64,000 nt of DNA from Parus major. Taxonomy: Eukaryota > Chordata > Aves > Passeriformes > Paridae. This document shows positions 12,701-27,700 of the stretch, piece after piece. Below the pieces are notes generated by a model. It was given only the letters and a program-made list of their open reading frames with translations. It searched no databases and was not told where the DNA came from. A program made the translations under genes and the position numbers. Each line of letters opens with the position of its first letter. The first letter of the stretch is position 1. The stretch covers positions 23,669,617-23,733,616 of the forward strand of contig NC_031769.1 in NCBI RefSeq assembly GCF_001522545.3, read 5' to 3'.

Positions 12701-15700
12701 CAGTCTTGCTTCTGCAGTGTGGTGCCAGTGAAACTGGAGCTGTTTTGTTATTTTGCTGCTGAGCCTGTTGGTAGAAACATTGGGAGGAGAGGTGTCAGGA
12801 GTTTACTGGGGCAGAGGTTGGCGACCTGGCACAGGATTTGGGAGGAAATGGGAAAGAAGCTGCAAGACAGGGTGAAAATCTGTTTAACACTTGTATTACA
12901 GGTGTGTTTGGTTTTGTGCTGTCATTTCAAAGTCATGATCATCTGGAGGAAATACAGATTCACCCTGTTTGCAGAGAAAAGGAAAATAGGACAAGTGTGT
13001 GCCAGTTAAAAAAAAATGTGAAAAAGAAGTTGAAATACAACTTTATTTTTTAAAATTATTTTCCTTCCATCCACTCAAGAAACCCTTTAAATACCTTAAT
13101 CTTTTAAGGTTTTTTCAGTAACATTAAGAGACTGGAGCCTTTTTTTGAATGCAGATACTTGTGAAAAGTATCTGTTTAAGAATTTGAAGTGTGGACCAAC
13201 TGTGAGAGACAAAGTGATAAGGGGAGTGCTCTTGCAATCACCAGAATTGTACGTACACTGAAATTTAATTTAATTTTTCTGTTTTACAGAAAAAGTTTTG
13301 AAGTAAGACCTCAGTGTCAGGGGTTTTCTGGTTCCCCCCCCCCTTTGTTTTGTTTCTTAAGCAGAGGCTTAGTGGAAGGCCATTTGTGATAAACAAAGTA
13401 CTTCGTGCAGGCCTTGCAGTGTATTTCCCGAAGAATGTGTCTGTTCTCTTTGTACCCCTCCTGGGTGGCCTAGAATAGCTGATTTCTGTTATCTCTAGAG
13501 CAGCAGCTGTAGTTCTCCATAAGGCTACAAACCTGCTCTGTGGTCTTGCCTGCCCTGGGAGGTACCTTCAGTGCTGGGTAGCAGGAGCCAGGAATGTGGC
13601 ATCACTCTGGAGAAGGCAGGAACTTCTTGTGTGGGACCTTTGGAACACCATGACCTGTGCATGGGCATTTCCCTTGAGCCTGTGAACTGGCAGAAAATGG
13701 GCACTTGCCCAGAACTTCAACCATTTGCAAATCAGCTTCACTTGTGCAGCTGAAAGGGGGAGCAAAGATGGAATTAATGAAAAATTTCCTTCAATGTGTA
13801 AGGAAAGGGAAGGTATTTGAGTTTTTCGTGGCATCACTGAATGCTTTAAAACTCTTTGAAGGTGACTTAAGTCAGCATTTCTTCTGTTTCCTATACTGTG
13901 CGTCAGAGGAAATGAATGGGACTGTTCTCACCCTTACTTTATTAGTCAAGAACAGGGGTCTCTCAACAGGGCAGAAGATCAGTGAGTAATAAGCCTTCTG
14001 AAAGGATTTTTTTTTTTTTTTTTTTTACATTATGTACCTGTGATACTCATTCCACAGAAATCACAAGGAGCAAAGTTTAACAGGAAGCCAGAGGCTGTAA
14101 AATAAATATACAGATGGTGGCATCATTCACAGTTACTACAGGGAGAGTAATTATATTTCTGATCATCAGCTGCTCACTTAGCGGGTGAACACACCCTTTC
14201 ACAGCTTCTTGTACTCTGTGGCCTCACCAACTCCCTCCTGAAAAGCACATCTAGCACTGTGCCATGTGCTGGAGCCTAAGCTTGGCAAAAACATTCACAA
14301 TACATATTTTGACTTATTCAGGATCCTTCCCCAGCCCAAGCAAGGAAACCTTTAATTAGTTACACAACCATAAAGTTTGGAGAAGACCTCTTAGATCATC
14401 AAGTCCAGCCATTAACCCAGCACTGCCAAGTTAATTTTTGCACTCTTCTCCATCTTTGTATGTTGGAATGGTTGTGAAAACGTTTTTTTTACAAGTCATT
14501 ACTCTCCATATTTATTTTCTAAATCTTACCAGTTGTTTTCAGCCATCTCTATCTACTTGTGTTTCCCACTGAGCCTCATCTCTTTCTTCTTGCTTTTTTT
14601 CCCTCTTGAGAGGGTTCTGGTGGGTCCTTGTGTAACTTCCCTAACAACTTCTATTTGCTGCTGCTTCTAACTGACTTTGGAAGGACTGAAGGTAATAAAA
14701 ATATTTTCCAAAAAAGTAACAAACATTTGGGTTTTAGGAGGGGGAATTATCTTTTATGATCAGATATTTTTGGTATTACTGAAGACCTCAGGGTCCTGAG
14801 ACTGATAATATTGAGGCTTTTTTAATCAGCATAAATCACCAGCTGTGGATTTATTCTAAAAAGTCAATGTCATTTAAGAGAAATTTAGACAGACTTTGCA
14901 TTGTGTAGGAAGCTTATGAAAGACTAAACTGCATTTTTTTCCTCAAGCTAGTAACACAGTGTTTCCTTTACCTGGTTTTTGTTTGTTTTTGTTCAATAAT
15001 CTTTTTGTGAAATATCTTTTGGGAGATAAATAGATTATCTTACTCATTCAGAATTTTAATAGGGTTTTGCTTTCTAAGTTTCTCTCCTCATGGCTGAGCA
15101 GTCCAGGCTGAATCATCTGGTATCATGGAATTCCATGTTTGCAGACCAAACCAAAAAGCCTCTGAATCCATTTATCTGGCTTTTTGGGCTTTGATTGTTT
15201 GCTTGTTTTAGAATACTGATGGGGGCTTCCTTCCTCCCCCTCTTTTTTTTGTTTTTTTCCCAAGAGAGATAGCATGGGAGCAATTTTCTGTAGCTGGTGT
15301 AAAGGAGCTGTTAGTCGAGTTTGTCACTCAAAGCTGGTCAGGAAATTCTTTCCAGTGTGTCCAGATGCTTCCTGTGCACAAGGCTGCTGTCATACTTGGC
15401 ACATGATTAAAAAAAAACAACATCACACTGAGGCTGCTTTTTATTTTGCTTTTAACCGGGTCCTTTGGCATCATGGAGGGAGGACAGTTTTGCTGGTTGG
15501 ACACTGTGCTTGGGCTTGTTTGGAAGAACAAAAAAGAGCCATGTAAAATATTTATTTATTTATTTATTTATAAAGCCTTACACTAATTCATTTTCTGCAC
15601 ATATCAGGTTCTGCATTGTTGAAAAAAAAAAATAGTTTTTTTTAAAAATACTTCTAGCAGTGCTGCATTTCAGAAGAGGAAGATTCGGCATCTTTGCATT

Positions 15701-18700
15701 CTGGGGGGTATTTGAGCAGATCCTGATGCATCCTCTGACCTCTTTGTGGATTGTATTATTTTTTTACATGCTTTTACATGGGAAAAGTTGTGTAAGCTGT
15801 ACATTCTGGTTGTTCCTGTAAAACTTGTGGGCTGCTGGACCTATAAAGGAAACAACTGGCTTTGGACAGGTCTCACCTGCACTCCCTGGCCCAGATAAAC
15901 TTGATTCTCTCAGGAATAAAGTTTCCTACATTTTCTCCTTATGTCCTTACAACACAATGTTGGGAATCCCATCCTCTGTCTTTGCCCAGGTTGAAACTGC
16001 GTGTCATCAGACCCCACTGCCCCAGAGGAGGATGTGGAAAGAGGAGAATACAAAAGGAAACAACACCAGGAGGAAAATTCTTTACATACAACTCATTTTG
16101 ACAGGAAATGTTGTGCTCCTACCAGCAGAATTTTATAACTATTTTCAAGATACTAATTTTACTTTATTCCAAATTTGCATTTATTTCTTGCTACTGAGAA
16201 TCCAGTTCCTTCTCTCTTAGAAGATAGATGAGTATTTTGGTCTTTGAAAAGTTTGCTTCATCATCATCGGAGTTACCAGCAGATCTTTAATGCACATGAA
16301 AGATGCTGTGAGTTCTGCTGGATGGTACATTCAAAACTGAAGGAATCCTCAGTTTTGGAAGTACCCACTGAATGTGCTTCTTCAAGAACTGGCCTGTAAA
16401 GTCACTGCATTGTGTAACCCATAAGTAGCTCTAAGGATTTCAGAGTATTATCTCTTTGAGATGGATCAGAATCTGGCCACTGCACAGATTCTGTGGTGCT
16501 GCCTTGATAAATTAGGGAAGGGAGGAGAAAATACCCATTTTCTGATAGGAAAACTGGAAAAACAATGAAAGATAGTGAATTGGACTTTCTCTAAAGATAC
16601 TTTTCAAGCAGTATAGTTAGGGGTCTGAAACATAAAACATGTAAATGCACAGGATTAGAAAAATCTTCCAACTTTGATCTTGCAAAAGGTTTTGCAGGTT
16701 TTAATTGCTCCCAGGTTTCACACAATAGACTTTGAAACAATCTAAGTTGCAAAAACTAAAATGACAAGATTAAAGGAGATTTTTACCATTGCAGCAACCA
16801 CTATCTAGAGCTATAGCACAGTGTTGTTTCTGCAAGGAAAAACGCACAGCAAAGTGGGGAGGGTGGAGAGGGGGGACACATGCTATGTTGTACCTTGTGC
16901 CTGCATGATGGGCACTCAGGAGGCATCCTCAGCTCTTCTGTCATAGTTTCAAGCTGTCTGGGATTCATGCTGAGCTCTGTGGATAGGCTGTCCAGCATGG
17001 CTTTAGAAAGTATTTTGCCTGGATTTGGATAGATCTGTGTTTGTGGTGTGCACAGTCTTCCACTGGTGGGTTTAGTCAGGAGAAACTGAATGGAGAGTGG
17101 GTATGTGCACATGGCTGGGGCTTGAAGCTGTTCCCTCTCCTACCACTCCAGTGAGCACTGTAATCGGCTTGTCTGTGATGAAATGTGGAAAAAATCTCCA
17201 GCAGAGACTTTCTATGTCCTGATGAGAGATGAAGGAGCACATGTGAAGGGTGGTGATCTCTAACAGTGGCTACCATCATCTCCTTTCCTGTCATTTGAAT
17301 GAAGACACTGGTAGTTCTTGAAAGAAAAAATAGTTGATATTTTAACATATTTTTCCCTTTGTTTCACTATTTTATTTATTCAATGGGTAGTTGTGAGCTG
17401 TATTCTGTAAATGCCTCCACATGCTGGAGGATCTAATTTTCCATGTGGGAGTACAGAATAAACTTTAGAACACAAAAGATTACATGGAAAGGTGGCATTA
17501 ATTATACAAAATTACCATCAGAAGGCAGATTATTATACAGAACATTCTTTTTAACGTTATGAAACAGCTTTTAATTTAATATGAAGTTTGAACAGACAAC
17601 ACTCAAAAATAATCACAAAGCTTTGGAGTTTAATTTCTTGTAAGGGAGTATCTTTAAAGGTAATTGTTGAAGCATACTAAGTACATTTGGGGGAAAAGAA
17701 AATTTAAATATAAGTTCTGCTGAATAATAATAAAAGGATTAATTGAAATAATTAATTTCTGGTCATAACAGAGCTTGGTGAGAAGAGGTGAAATGGAGCA
17801 ATACTGGAGTTCTTCTCTGAGTCCCAAATATCTATGAGCTGTAAAATATGAGAGCAGCCTTGCAGAGAAAAACACTGCAGGTGGGGGTGCTTGTGGATGA
17901 AAAGTTTGATATGACCTGGCAAATGTACACTCATAGCCCAGGAAGCCAAAAGTATCCTGGGCTGCAGAGAAAGGAGTGTGGCCAGCAGGTCAAGGGAGGT
18001 GATTGTCCCCCTCTCCTCTGCCCTTGTGAGACCCCACCTGCAGTGCTGCATCCAGCTCTGGGGTCCTCAGCACAGGAAAGGTTTGAGCCTGTTGGAGTGA
18101 GTCCAGAGGAGGGACATAAAGATGATCAGAAGGACAGAGCACCTCTCCTATGAGGAGAACCTTCTTGTTGCCATCTTCTCGTTGCCGTCTTTCAGTACCT
18201 TAAGGGAGCTTGTAAGAAAGCTGGGGACAAGCTCTTTAGCAAGGCCTGTAGCAATAGTACAGGGATAATGGTTTCACATTTAAAGAGGGTAGATTCAGAT
18301 TAGATGTGAGGCAAACATCTTTTACAATCAAGGTGCTGAAGCTTTGGAACAGGTTGCTCAGAGAGGTGGTAGATGTCCTTCCGTGGAAACATTCAAGCTC
18401 AGGTTAGACAGAGGTCTGATCTTGCTGAAGGAGTTTATGCTCAGCACAGGAGGGGTTGAACTAGATGACATTTAAAGGTAAAGCCAAAACATGCTATGAT
18501 TCTACATAGTTCATTTCACAGGCATGCAAATGTAAACAAAAAAAGCTTGCAAAGAAAAGGAGTGTAATCTATTTGATGTCTTGCTTAAAAAAAATAAATA
18601 AGAAAATTAGGCAGAAAGTAAGAGGAAAAAAATCATAACATAGGCACTGATTTGTCTGTGGCTAAAGTTGCAAAATGTGACATAGTCAGTGATGAGGTAA

Positions 18701-21700
18701 GACTTGTGTTTTGCAATTATCCCTGGCTTTGGAGCTGTACAAGCCCTTACATGTTTCCTTTTTATCTCTAATTATGACAGCTTATTTTTGCCAAATTTGG
18801 TTTAAAAACCAAAAAAAACACCACCTGCTCCAAGAGCTACAGGGTTATTACAGTGAGATGAAAACCCTGACATGGTCATAATTCTTTTTGCTTGTATCTG
18901 TGGGCCACCAGTGTAACCAGGTCCATGATGCTGAGTGGATGATGGGTGCCCACCTGGAGCCAGGCTTCACAGCTGGGAACTGAAATGCAGATATGGCAAA
19001 GTCTGGAGCAGAGCCAGGAAATGAACTCTAAATGTGTGAGTCTAGGTAGCTGTGATGAATGTGGGAGACAGGAGATTCCTGATCAGGATGGTTTGTGCTT
19101 GTTCTCAGAAAATCCTGAGGGAGTTACTGTAGTCCAAGACTTGAAAGATCCCAACAGATGAACCTTGTGGAGAAGTGTTTACCTCCAGCACCTCCCAACA
19201 TCCCTGCTCAGCTTTCAACCACCCTTCCCACTCTTGTCTGTGATGTTTTTGAGTCAAGGCTGTTTGTTTGGGTTTTTTTTTTGCTGTTGTTGTGAGAGTG
19301 GTAAATTTCAGGAAAAAAAGGGAATGTTTTAAAAACATAGAAAATGTTCTTGCTGTTCAGGTATCTGGCTGTGAAACCATTTGGCAGGGGTGGTTTATTT
19401 CAGCTGACTCTGGAGAATCTGAAGAATGCCACAAATGCATTTTTAATGGTCATCTGCAATTTTAACAAATTGGAACCAATCAGGGCATCATTTAGAGTGA
19501 AAAATAGCTCCATGATATGAAGTCATTCTAAAGCACAGGGCCAGATGAAAATATCCACATAGGCTTTGAACTCACCGTGTTTGTGAAGCTGATCAATGCA
19601 CAACCAAAGCATTGCTCTTTTTTTTTGTGTGTGTGAGATGTGTGTCATCTGCAAAGGATGAAACTGGAGGGATTATAGTCAAGATTGTTTTTAAATTTAT
19701 CCTATGTTAAAACCGTATGTCAACATGTATCTTCTTCTTGCAATGGTATTTTCAACACTTGGGCTGCTGGCAGAGACTTGGATAATTGAATATAGTGTTC
19801 CTGTTGCTTGCCTGTGGCTTTTTAGCAGCTGTGGGGCAAATATCACCTTTCTTTAAATAACCTCTGTGCAATAAAATGGCTGAGTGCTAGTTACTGGGTT
19901 TTGGCTCTCCTGAACATCAATGACAACTGGGGACATATTTGCAATTTTAGTTTTTTGAAAACAGCTCATATTGAGAGAAAGGAAATGTTGTGATAAATAT
20001 GCTTCCTCTTTGCTTGCCTCCATAGAACATCTTTCCTTGTTGGTTTCTAATAAAGCCTTCAAGCTACCTGGAACCATGCAGCCAGATCAGTCAGTGTGCC
20101 TTAGGTGTGTCTGCTGCAGACCTGCTCTGTCTCCAGAATGATTACACTGTTGCAAGGCAGAGCAAGGGAGTGATGAGACAGGTGGCAAGGGCTGCTTGCA
20201 CTGATTTTAAAGGCAGCATCCTCACTGACTTTAATAGGGCCTGGATTAAAGGGCAGCAGCTGTCTAATGCAGCCTCCCTGCAGCCACGGGCAGCTCCTTG
20301 AGCCGCTCATGGAGGTGTCACCCAGGGGATGGGAAGATGTCACCATGCCCCCTTTCTTATCCAGAACAGTTTTTAAAGGTTGGGCAGAGGGATACCTGTG
20401 ATGAAATAACACCAATGCTACCTGGTCTGCAGCAGTAGTCTTTGGAAGCGGGGGGGAGGGAAACTGAAAGCTGTTTTTATGAAGCTGTGATGTGGTTTGG
20501 GTTGGTTTCCTAAAAAAAACTCTTGCTTTATTAAGTGCTCAGTTTCCTTTAATACTTCGGGATATTACAAAGATTTATTTGAGGTCCCAAAGATAACCAG
20601 TTCCTGAGTGTCTGAGAAAGTCCTTAAGGAGTGAGAGGAGAGAGACAAGAATGTGTGCCACCAAGAAAAGAAATGTGTGAGCTGAAGCTGTCCACTCCCT
20701 TGGCCCAGCTGGGGCAGCCACATTTAGAGCTGCTTGCCTGCTACACCCCAGCCCTTTTCCCGAGGGCCTGGAGTGGGGAGCTGGTGCTGAAAGCCTGAGC
20801 ATGGAACAGGAGGAGCAGAGCACCTGGAGCTCAGACAGGATTGCCCTCTACATGATGGTAAAAAATACCACAGTCTAATTATTTTTTGTTTGCTGGGTCA
20901 CCAGGCAAAGTGGTGATCATCACTGATGCCATAAATATTTATAGAAAAAAATTCCATTCCATCTTCTACTTTCACTGAGGTATTTACCCTCACTCTTTCT
21001 CTGTTTGTTGTCAGGTTACCCACCTGATTAATTTTTCCTTTCTCTACACTTGTGGGCTAATGTAATGTTGCATATATTCAGGTATCTGTGACAAGAATTA
21101 CTATGCTGTTTTTGCAAGAGTGCTTTTTTATATATATTTTGCATGCTGGTAATAGAGTGTGTTTCTGTTTGAGATGATACATTATTATTGTTGAGTGCAT
21201 TTTTTTTTTTTTTTTCTTTTGGATATATTATCAAAGACTTCGCTGGTTTGGCTTTTCTAAGAAAATCTTTATAAATCCATTTTCAGTAGCTCTGCTTTGC
21301 ATATTCATGCATTTATACATATTTTACACAGCCTTAATATGTTGAAGAAAAATCAGGGGTCAAGCAGAAGCTCACAGATCCAATTAATGAGTTCTAGTAA
21401 ATGCCCTTAAATCCTTTGTGCATTGGGAGTGGGGCACAGAGACACCTCTCCTGATGCTTATTTTCACTTATTCCTTCAATATTTAATTAGCATGGCTTAG
21501 TCACTGTAATTCTCAGTGAGTTTTTAAAAGATTTAATTTGAAACTAATTAGACCAATTCTCTGACTATTAATTACCCAGGACTGCAGATGTAGGAATGGC
21601 AGGAGATCAGTCCATGTGAAAGAAACTGCACTGGGTGCAGTTTTATATCAAGGCCGAATCTCAGGTGTGGCTGAACAGACTTAGGCAAATCTCTCCAGCT

Positions 21701-24700
21701 TTCTCTGTACCCCTTTTGTCCTTTGAAAGAAGGAAGAGGGGAGTGGCATAACAATCTCAATGTTGTGCTTGGCATTTGTCCTGCAAGGAGAAGCAGGTCA
21801 GCCCCAAGCAGGAGTGTTCAGTCATGTTGTCTGAACCATGAGTCAGAGCAGCAAGATGTGTTGCTGGTGTGGCTATGTGCATACCATGTGTGTGTCTCAT
21901 GGTACATATGTTTATGTGTGCATTTGTGTGTCCTGACACATCTCGAGTTGGAAGGGACCCACAAGTATCATAAGGTTCAGCTCCCTGCCCCTCTCAGGAC
22001 TATCTAAAACTAAGCCACATGGCAAAGAGCATCATCCAGAAATGTACTTTCCAGTCTTTAAAGTAATGAGTAATTTTTATTTTGCCATAACTTTTAAGGG
22101 TGAAATAATTGTATTGGTTGTGGAACATCGTATTTATCTGAGGCTCTTTCCTGGCTGGATTTACAGATATGGGAGTCTGTGCAGGAGATCTTGTTTTTCA
22201 GAGTTTCAGTGTCCTGAAGTAGACATACTGCTAGCTGGAGATGCTCATTTGTTAATCAGCATGTGAAATTTCAATGAAGCATTACAAACTCTTAAGTTTT
22301 CCATTCCTGCTTCTGGGCAGATGGGTATTACTGTAAGCTTGCAATAAATGTATCATACCGAAATTTGTAAACTTGCCAGTTTGATTGAAGTGAGGAACCT
22401 TGCTCGTGCTTTGTAACTCTTGTGGTTTTGTGTAAACATTTCTTAGGAAGTCTCAAGTTGTCGTAAGGAATATACACCTGAGTCTCTTTGTTACTTCAGT
22501 AAAGACACAGAGGCTTAGATCTCACTCTTAGAAGAATAAAAAGGAAAATTATGCTTCTTTTTTTAAATTTTCCAAAACAATGCTGTCCATTTTCCCTGCT
22601 GGTACCTTGGTTCTCACCTGAGACTTTAGTCTTGCATCTTTCTGAGTGGCTGTAGGTGACTTGTTAGCAGTGGATTTGCAGGCATAGAAGCATTGCTGCG
22701 GTGTGCTGTGCAAATCCTGACCAGCTGATTGTTTTTCCACAGACCTGCAACCCTGCCAGGCAGCAAAAGATGTGCATGGCAGAGGAGAGAGCCTGTCTGA
22801 GAAACCACTGTGCAGCTGTGGGGTCTGGCCACGCAGCAAAGTGGGAATTAGACTTTCCTGTCCATCATTTGTTCAAATGGCAGCATGAGCCCCACTTCTG
22901 CCTTATTAAAGGAAGTACAGCAGTAAGTGATAGGAAAACACTAGCAAGATTTATTTCTGTGTGTTTACAACTGCTCCTGATGCAGTGGCCATAGGCATTC
23001 CAGACAAGCTGCTGCAGGTGCCCTGCATTTTGAGACCCTCAGCTGCTGTAAATCGCAGTCATGCACAGAGATTTTCAGTGTTCGTTCTTTGCACTAACAT
23101 CAAAACTGTGCCTGCTTTCAGGTTTGTCTCCCACCTCCCATTGCAGGAGGGAATGAAAGAGGCAGCTCTCTCTCCTGAAACACATGGGAGATGAAGTGTG
23201 TCTGTTTTTCATGAGAATATTCATGAGGAGCTGCAGACTGAACAACTTGAGTCTGTAGTAGCAAGGGTGACTGCAGTTTCTGTCACCCTTCATGTTTGGA
23301 TGACAGGAAGATGACTTACTTGGGTGAAAATTTCATCTCCTTGCACTTGGTTGCTCTAAATCCCAAGTAGCAATTGAGAATATTCTTAAGTAAGGTGTCT
23401 TTTAGTCTGTTATCTATATGTTAATAATTTTTAATGTTAATGCAGTATACATTAATGGCTAGGAAAGCTGTGGTTACTTTTTTAAAAACTGTAGAAACAA
23501 CAGAGCCCTTTTACTAGCACATACCATGTCTACTGGCAATAATTAAAAAAAAATAAACTTAGATCTGTTTTTAATTTTTTAACTCACCTTAGTTTCCTAT
23601 GATTCTTTTGTTTTTCCCAAATACAAAATACTGAAAAATTACCATTTTATATGCTGCTAGAGACACGTAATTTATTTTATCTATTTTAATTTGGTCTGTG
23701 ATCTTGATTTACTTTTTTTAACCATCTGTTCATCTGCTAGAAAGACATTTTTGAGAGGTCTTCTTGTTTGACTGTTGGAATAACTTCACTGTGGTGCTGG
23801 ACTGCTTCTGCCAGTAAAAGACCTAAGTTCAGTAAGCAGCACTGAACCATGTTCTGCTGTCAGGATTTTGCAGTTATCCTTTATGTTTGAGCAGAATTTG
23901 ATCCCGTTCCTTATTTTAAAAATATGTTTTATTTTTTCTCTTTGCTACAAGGCTGCTTTTCTTTCTGCATCTGTTTACCACTTGTGTTGCAGAGGTCATC
24001 ACTGTAATTACCAGTGAAAGCTCAAAACAGAGGGAATCAATCTTTTTTGTGTTTCAGGGAATTTTCATCTACAGCTCTAAGGACAAAAACTAAATTAACT
24101 GCATATTTTACTAATCTGAGAACAGATTTGGAATGGAAGCTATTAGCTGGGCATGTCTTGGCCTCAAAGTTTTTGGCAAACTAATGAGGTCAAGAAAGAA
24201 ATTAAGAAAGCTCAAAGGATTGATCTGTAGGACCATTTTAAGAGCTCTCTAGTTGAGCTATGGAGTGATTAGAGACGTGATTGCAATGTGTCTGGCATAA
24301 ACAAGCAAATGAGGACCTGTTTAGGACAGTGGACAAAAAGAAGAGAAATACAGGCTGAAAAACTGCCAACAAGTGGAATTCAGAGATTATCACTTTTCAC
24401 CAAAAAGTTGGAAACCTTACTGGTGGAGACATACCAGTTGTATTGATGTGCAAGATATGCAGCTGGGACTCAGTCTTCTGGGAACTTCTGTAGAGGCTCT
24501 TGGCTTTCTTTTTCATGTTCTCAAGTCTTTAATCATCATTAAGAGCATCTTTATAGATAAGACAGATATAAATGAACAGTGCAAGAGTATGAGTAATGAA
24601 AAAAAATCAGGTTGGTATTGCTAATAGGCAGTTTGTCTTCAGAATCTCCATACATTTGTTCAGAAAAAGTGTTTATTAAACAATTTCATGCATATTTCTA

Positions 24701-27700
24701 AGTTCCTTGTATATTAGCAAACAGGCAAAAAGACCATTTCTTTTTGCAAATTATTTGCTATACACATTTCAATCACATATTTATTTTATAAGAAAGTTTT
24801 GCTCTGTTTCTGTGTAAAATAAACTTGGTTTATGTCACCACTGAAAGTAGTGAAAAATGTTAAGTCATTTATCATGCTAATGAGAAAACAATCTCAACTG
24901 TAAAAAGAAAAAGATAAGTAAGAAAACCATCAGTCTTCAGTTTTCATGCTGCTCGCTCTAGACAGCTTGTTAAGTCACATTGAGGTTAGAGAGTGTATGC
25001 CATGGAAAGACTTCTAAAGCAAATTTTGGGGAACAAACCACCAAAACTGGTGTGATTTTGTTCATGTCTTTTGTTATTTTGTCATGTAAAAGACCCAGAC
25101 AGAGCATTAAACAGACAAATATGAAACTCCTATGTAGAGTTTGGATACGGGACAGGAGGTTTTTCATGCATCTAGTTTGGTTTTGCATTATTCAGACCAG
25201 CCCTGTTGGGATTGGTGACACTTTTTAAAGAGTGTGAGGAGTATCCATTAGAATTAGAAAAAAAGGAGTTTTAAAGTTTTTTTTTCCTGCCACAAAGACT
25301 CTTAAAAAGCTGGTGTAAATTTTACAAATTGATTTTATAAAGTATCCTTCTAATAATTTAAAGTGAGGACTCACTGTGTTGTGCAGGGAGATGGAAAATC
25401 CAGTGAAGTACACTGTGGTATAATTTAAAACAATCTGCCACTTTTTAGTACTGGTTATTTGGTAACTCTTCTGTTGCTTCAGGCAGTTGTGACTGTGTGG
25501 CTGAGGAATGGGGAAACAAACAGCAAGAGACAAATTATGCTTAGGCTGGAGTAACAGCAGAGCTGCTGGCAGCACCACAGTGTGATGGCCATGGCTGCTC
25601 CAGGGGTCAGAAATTCTTCTGCTGCTGATTTCTGCTTGCAGATGGGGCAGTGGTTCATACTTAGGGATAGTCTGGTATCTGCAAACCAGTCCTCACAGTG
25701 GGATCAGGAAAATGAGAGTCCCAGCTGGTCAGTCACAAACCTTTAGCTTTATCTGGTTGGGGCTGAAGTCTCTGTGGAGCTGTGAGCCCTCACCTAGCTG
25801 TTAGTTGTCCTTACATTCCCATTTCCATGGAAGCCACTCTTATACCAGACATGATTATGAGATGGCAATAAAAAACCTTAGTCTGTTAAGGCTGAGTTCC
25901 TGTGAGCAGTGGAGATGGGATATTCCTACAGTCTCTACCTGTCTCCAAAGAAGCTTTTTCTTACTGTTTGCTTTTTCCAGGAGGAATCTCCAGTTAAAGC
26001 ATGTACAAAGTTGGTTGTGAGGGTTGATATTTCCTTCCACCCCTTGCTTCATTGAATTAAGTTTAAAAATAAAATACTTTTATTCTTAAACTTCCTTCTC
26101 CTTTGTTTTTTGCAATGGTGAGCATCACTCTCTCCAGATGTCCACCTTCCTTTACATGCGCTTCCCTGAAATTGTTCCTCTATTGTGTTCCTTGTTAATT
26201 AATTATGCTATTCTCAGTTTCAGGGCTGTTGTTTTTTTTTCTCCTTTGGCTTCTTCGAGACTGTGATAAAATCCCATAACTTGTGTAGCAAGAGACTTAC
26301 TCATTATACTTATGTTAATTATCTTGCAGCATCTACTTTGTCATAGAGACCAAAAACATCACAATAGTAAATTGCAGTCAATTCACTATTTCTAAATTAC
26401 TTTGTTCTTCCACACCATCCTTCTCCATGTCTTCTACTAGTTCTGTAAAAGCTGCTGTCATCATTAAGGGGAAAAATTTTCATCTTTTCAGTAAGTAGTA
26501 AGGTATTTTAAAAGAAAGTTCATAGTACAGTACCAGGGCTTTATTGCCTCACTGGCCATTTATTTTGAAGACATATAAAATGCTTCTGTGCTTATGCAAG
26601 GAGACAAGAAAATGAAGGTAGATTAATGGATAAATGAAAGCTAAGAAGTACAACTGTTTGTCCCCTCTCTTCCCCAGCAGGAAAGGCCTGATAGCAGGTA
26701 GTGCCTTGTATCTCTAAGTGAAATCTGACCATCAAGAAATGGAGAGGCAGCAAGGCAGTGTAGGGAGCTGAGAGATTTTTGCTTAGCAATTGGCAGAGCA
26801 CAACACTGTGGCTATTGTTGACAGCAGTTAAGAAACTTAGCTAGAGGTCAGTTAAAAAAAAAAACAATAAAGTCAGTCAACAGGGAAACATTAGGAATAA
26901 TTAAATTCCAATATGATTAGCTTTTATATAACCTTGTTGCAGCACATTCTCCATTGCTGGCAGGCTAAACAAAGAGGTCTCCTGATCCAGCTGTAAAATC
27001 TCTATGAATTTGGGTTGGATTCTTCCATCTTTTCTGTGTTTGCAATCAACAAAACAATCAGATCAATAATGCCCATTCATCTTGCTAAGATATTCCAACA
27101 TCATCCTGAATATGGGATAAAAAAGATAAATCTTTATTAGCTTAGGAAGCAGGACTGAGTGAAGCGTAGTACCCAAAGCTGATAAAGACCTTTCATTGAG
27201 GAACAAATTAGGAAGCAGTTTCACCCCAGGTTAGAATGGAAAACACAAACCAGAGAATGGGATTGGTCTGAAGGCACATCTTAGCTCTGGAAAGTTGGCA
27301 TGGAAGGATACACTGAGAGATGGAAAACAAACAAAAATCATATCAAGGTTTGTTGTTTGATTGTAAAACATATTCATCTTCAAATAAGAGTAACCAGTTT
27401 CTTATATTGCTTCATTCCAACACAGTAGATCTTGGTAGTTCTTCTCTTTTGCTTAAAGTTTTAGCCTAAACTTTTCTGGAAGCTGACAAGCTGCACACAT
27501 CTTTTCAACTTCAGGGCAAGATTAAACAAAACTCCAGCAGCACTAACCACTCCAACACAGAGTCAGGAGGAAGCCAAATCTCACAGAGTGAGTTGCAATT
27601 AAATCACAAGTGGAAGGCATTTTCCAGGGGTAAAACATTAGTGTGGGTGACCTCAGTCTGCAGCAGCAGAGCTCCCAAACAGCAATTTCCCTAAAATGGT

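Noticed and set aside
12554..13009. 151-codon + strand open frame
   Set aside because: No recognisable domain, no splice or promoter context, and the composition is like the surrounding intron. Likely chance.
17848..18153. 101-codon + strand open frame
   Set aside because: It lies within the decayed CR1 copy and is in a broken or alternate frame.
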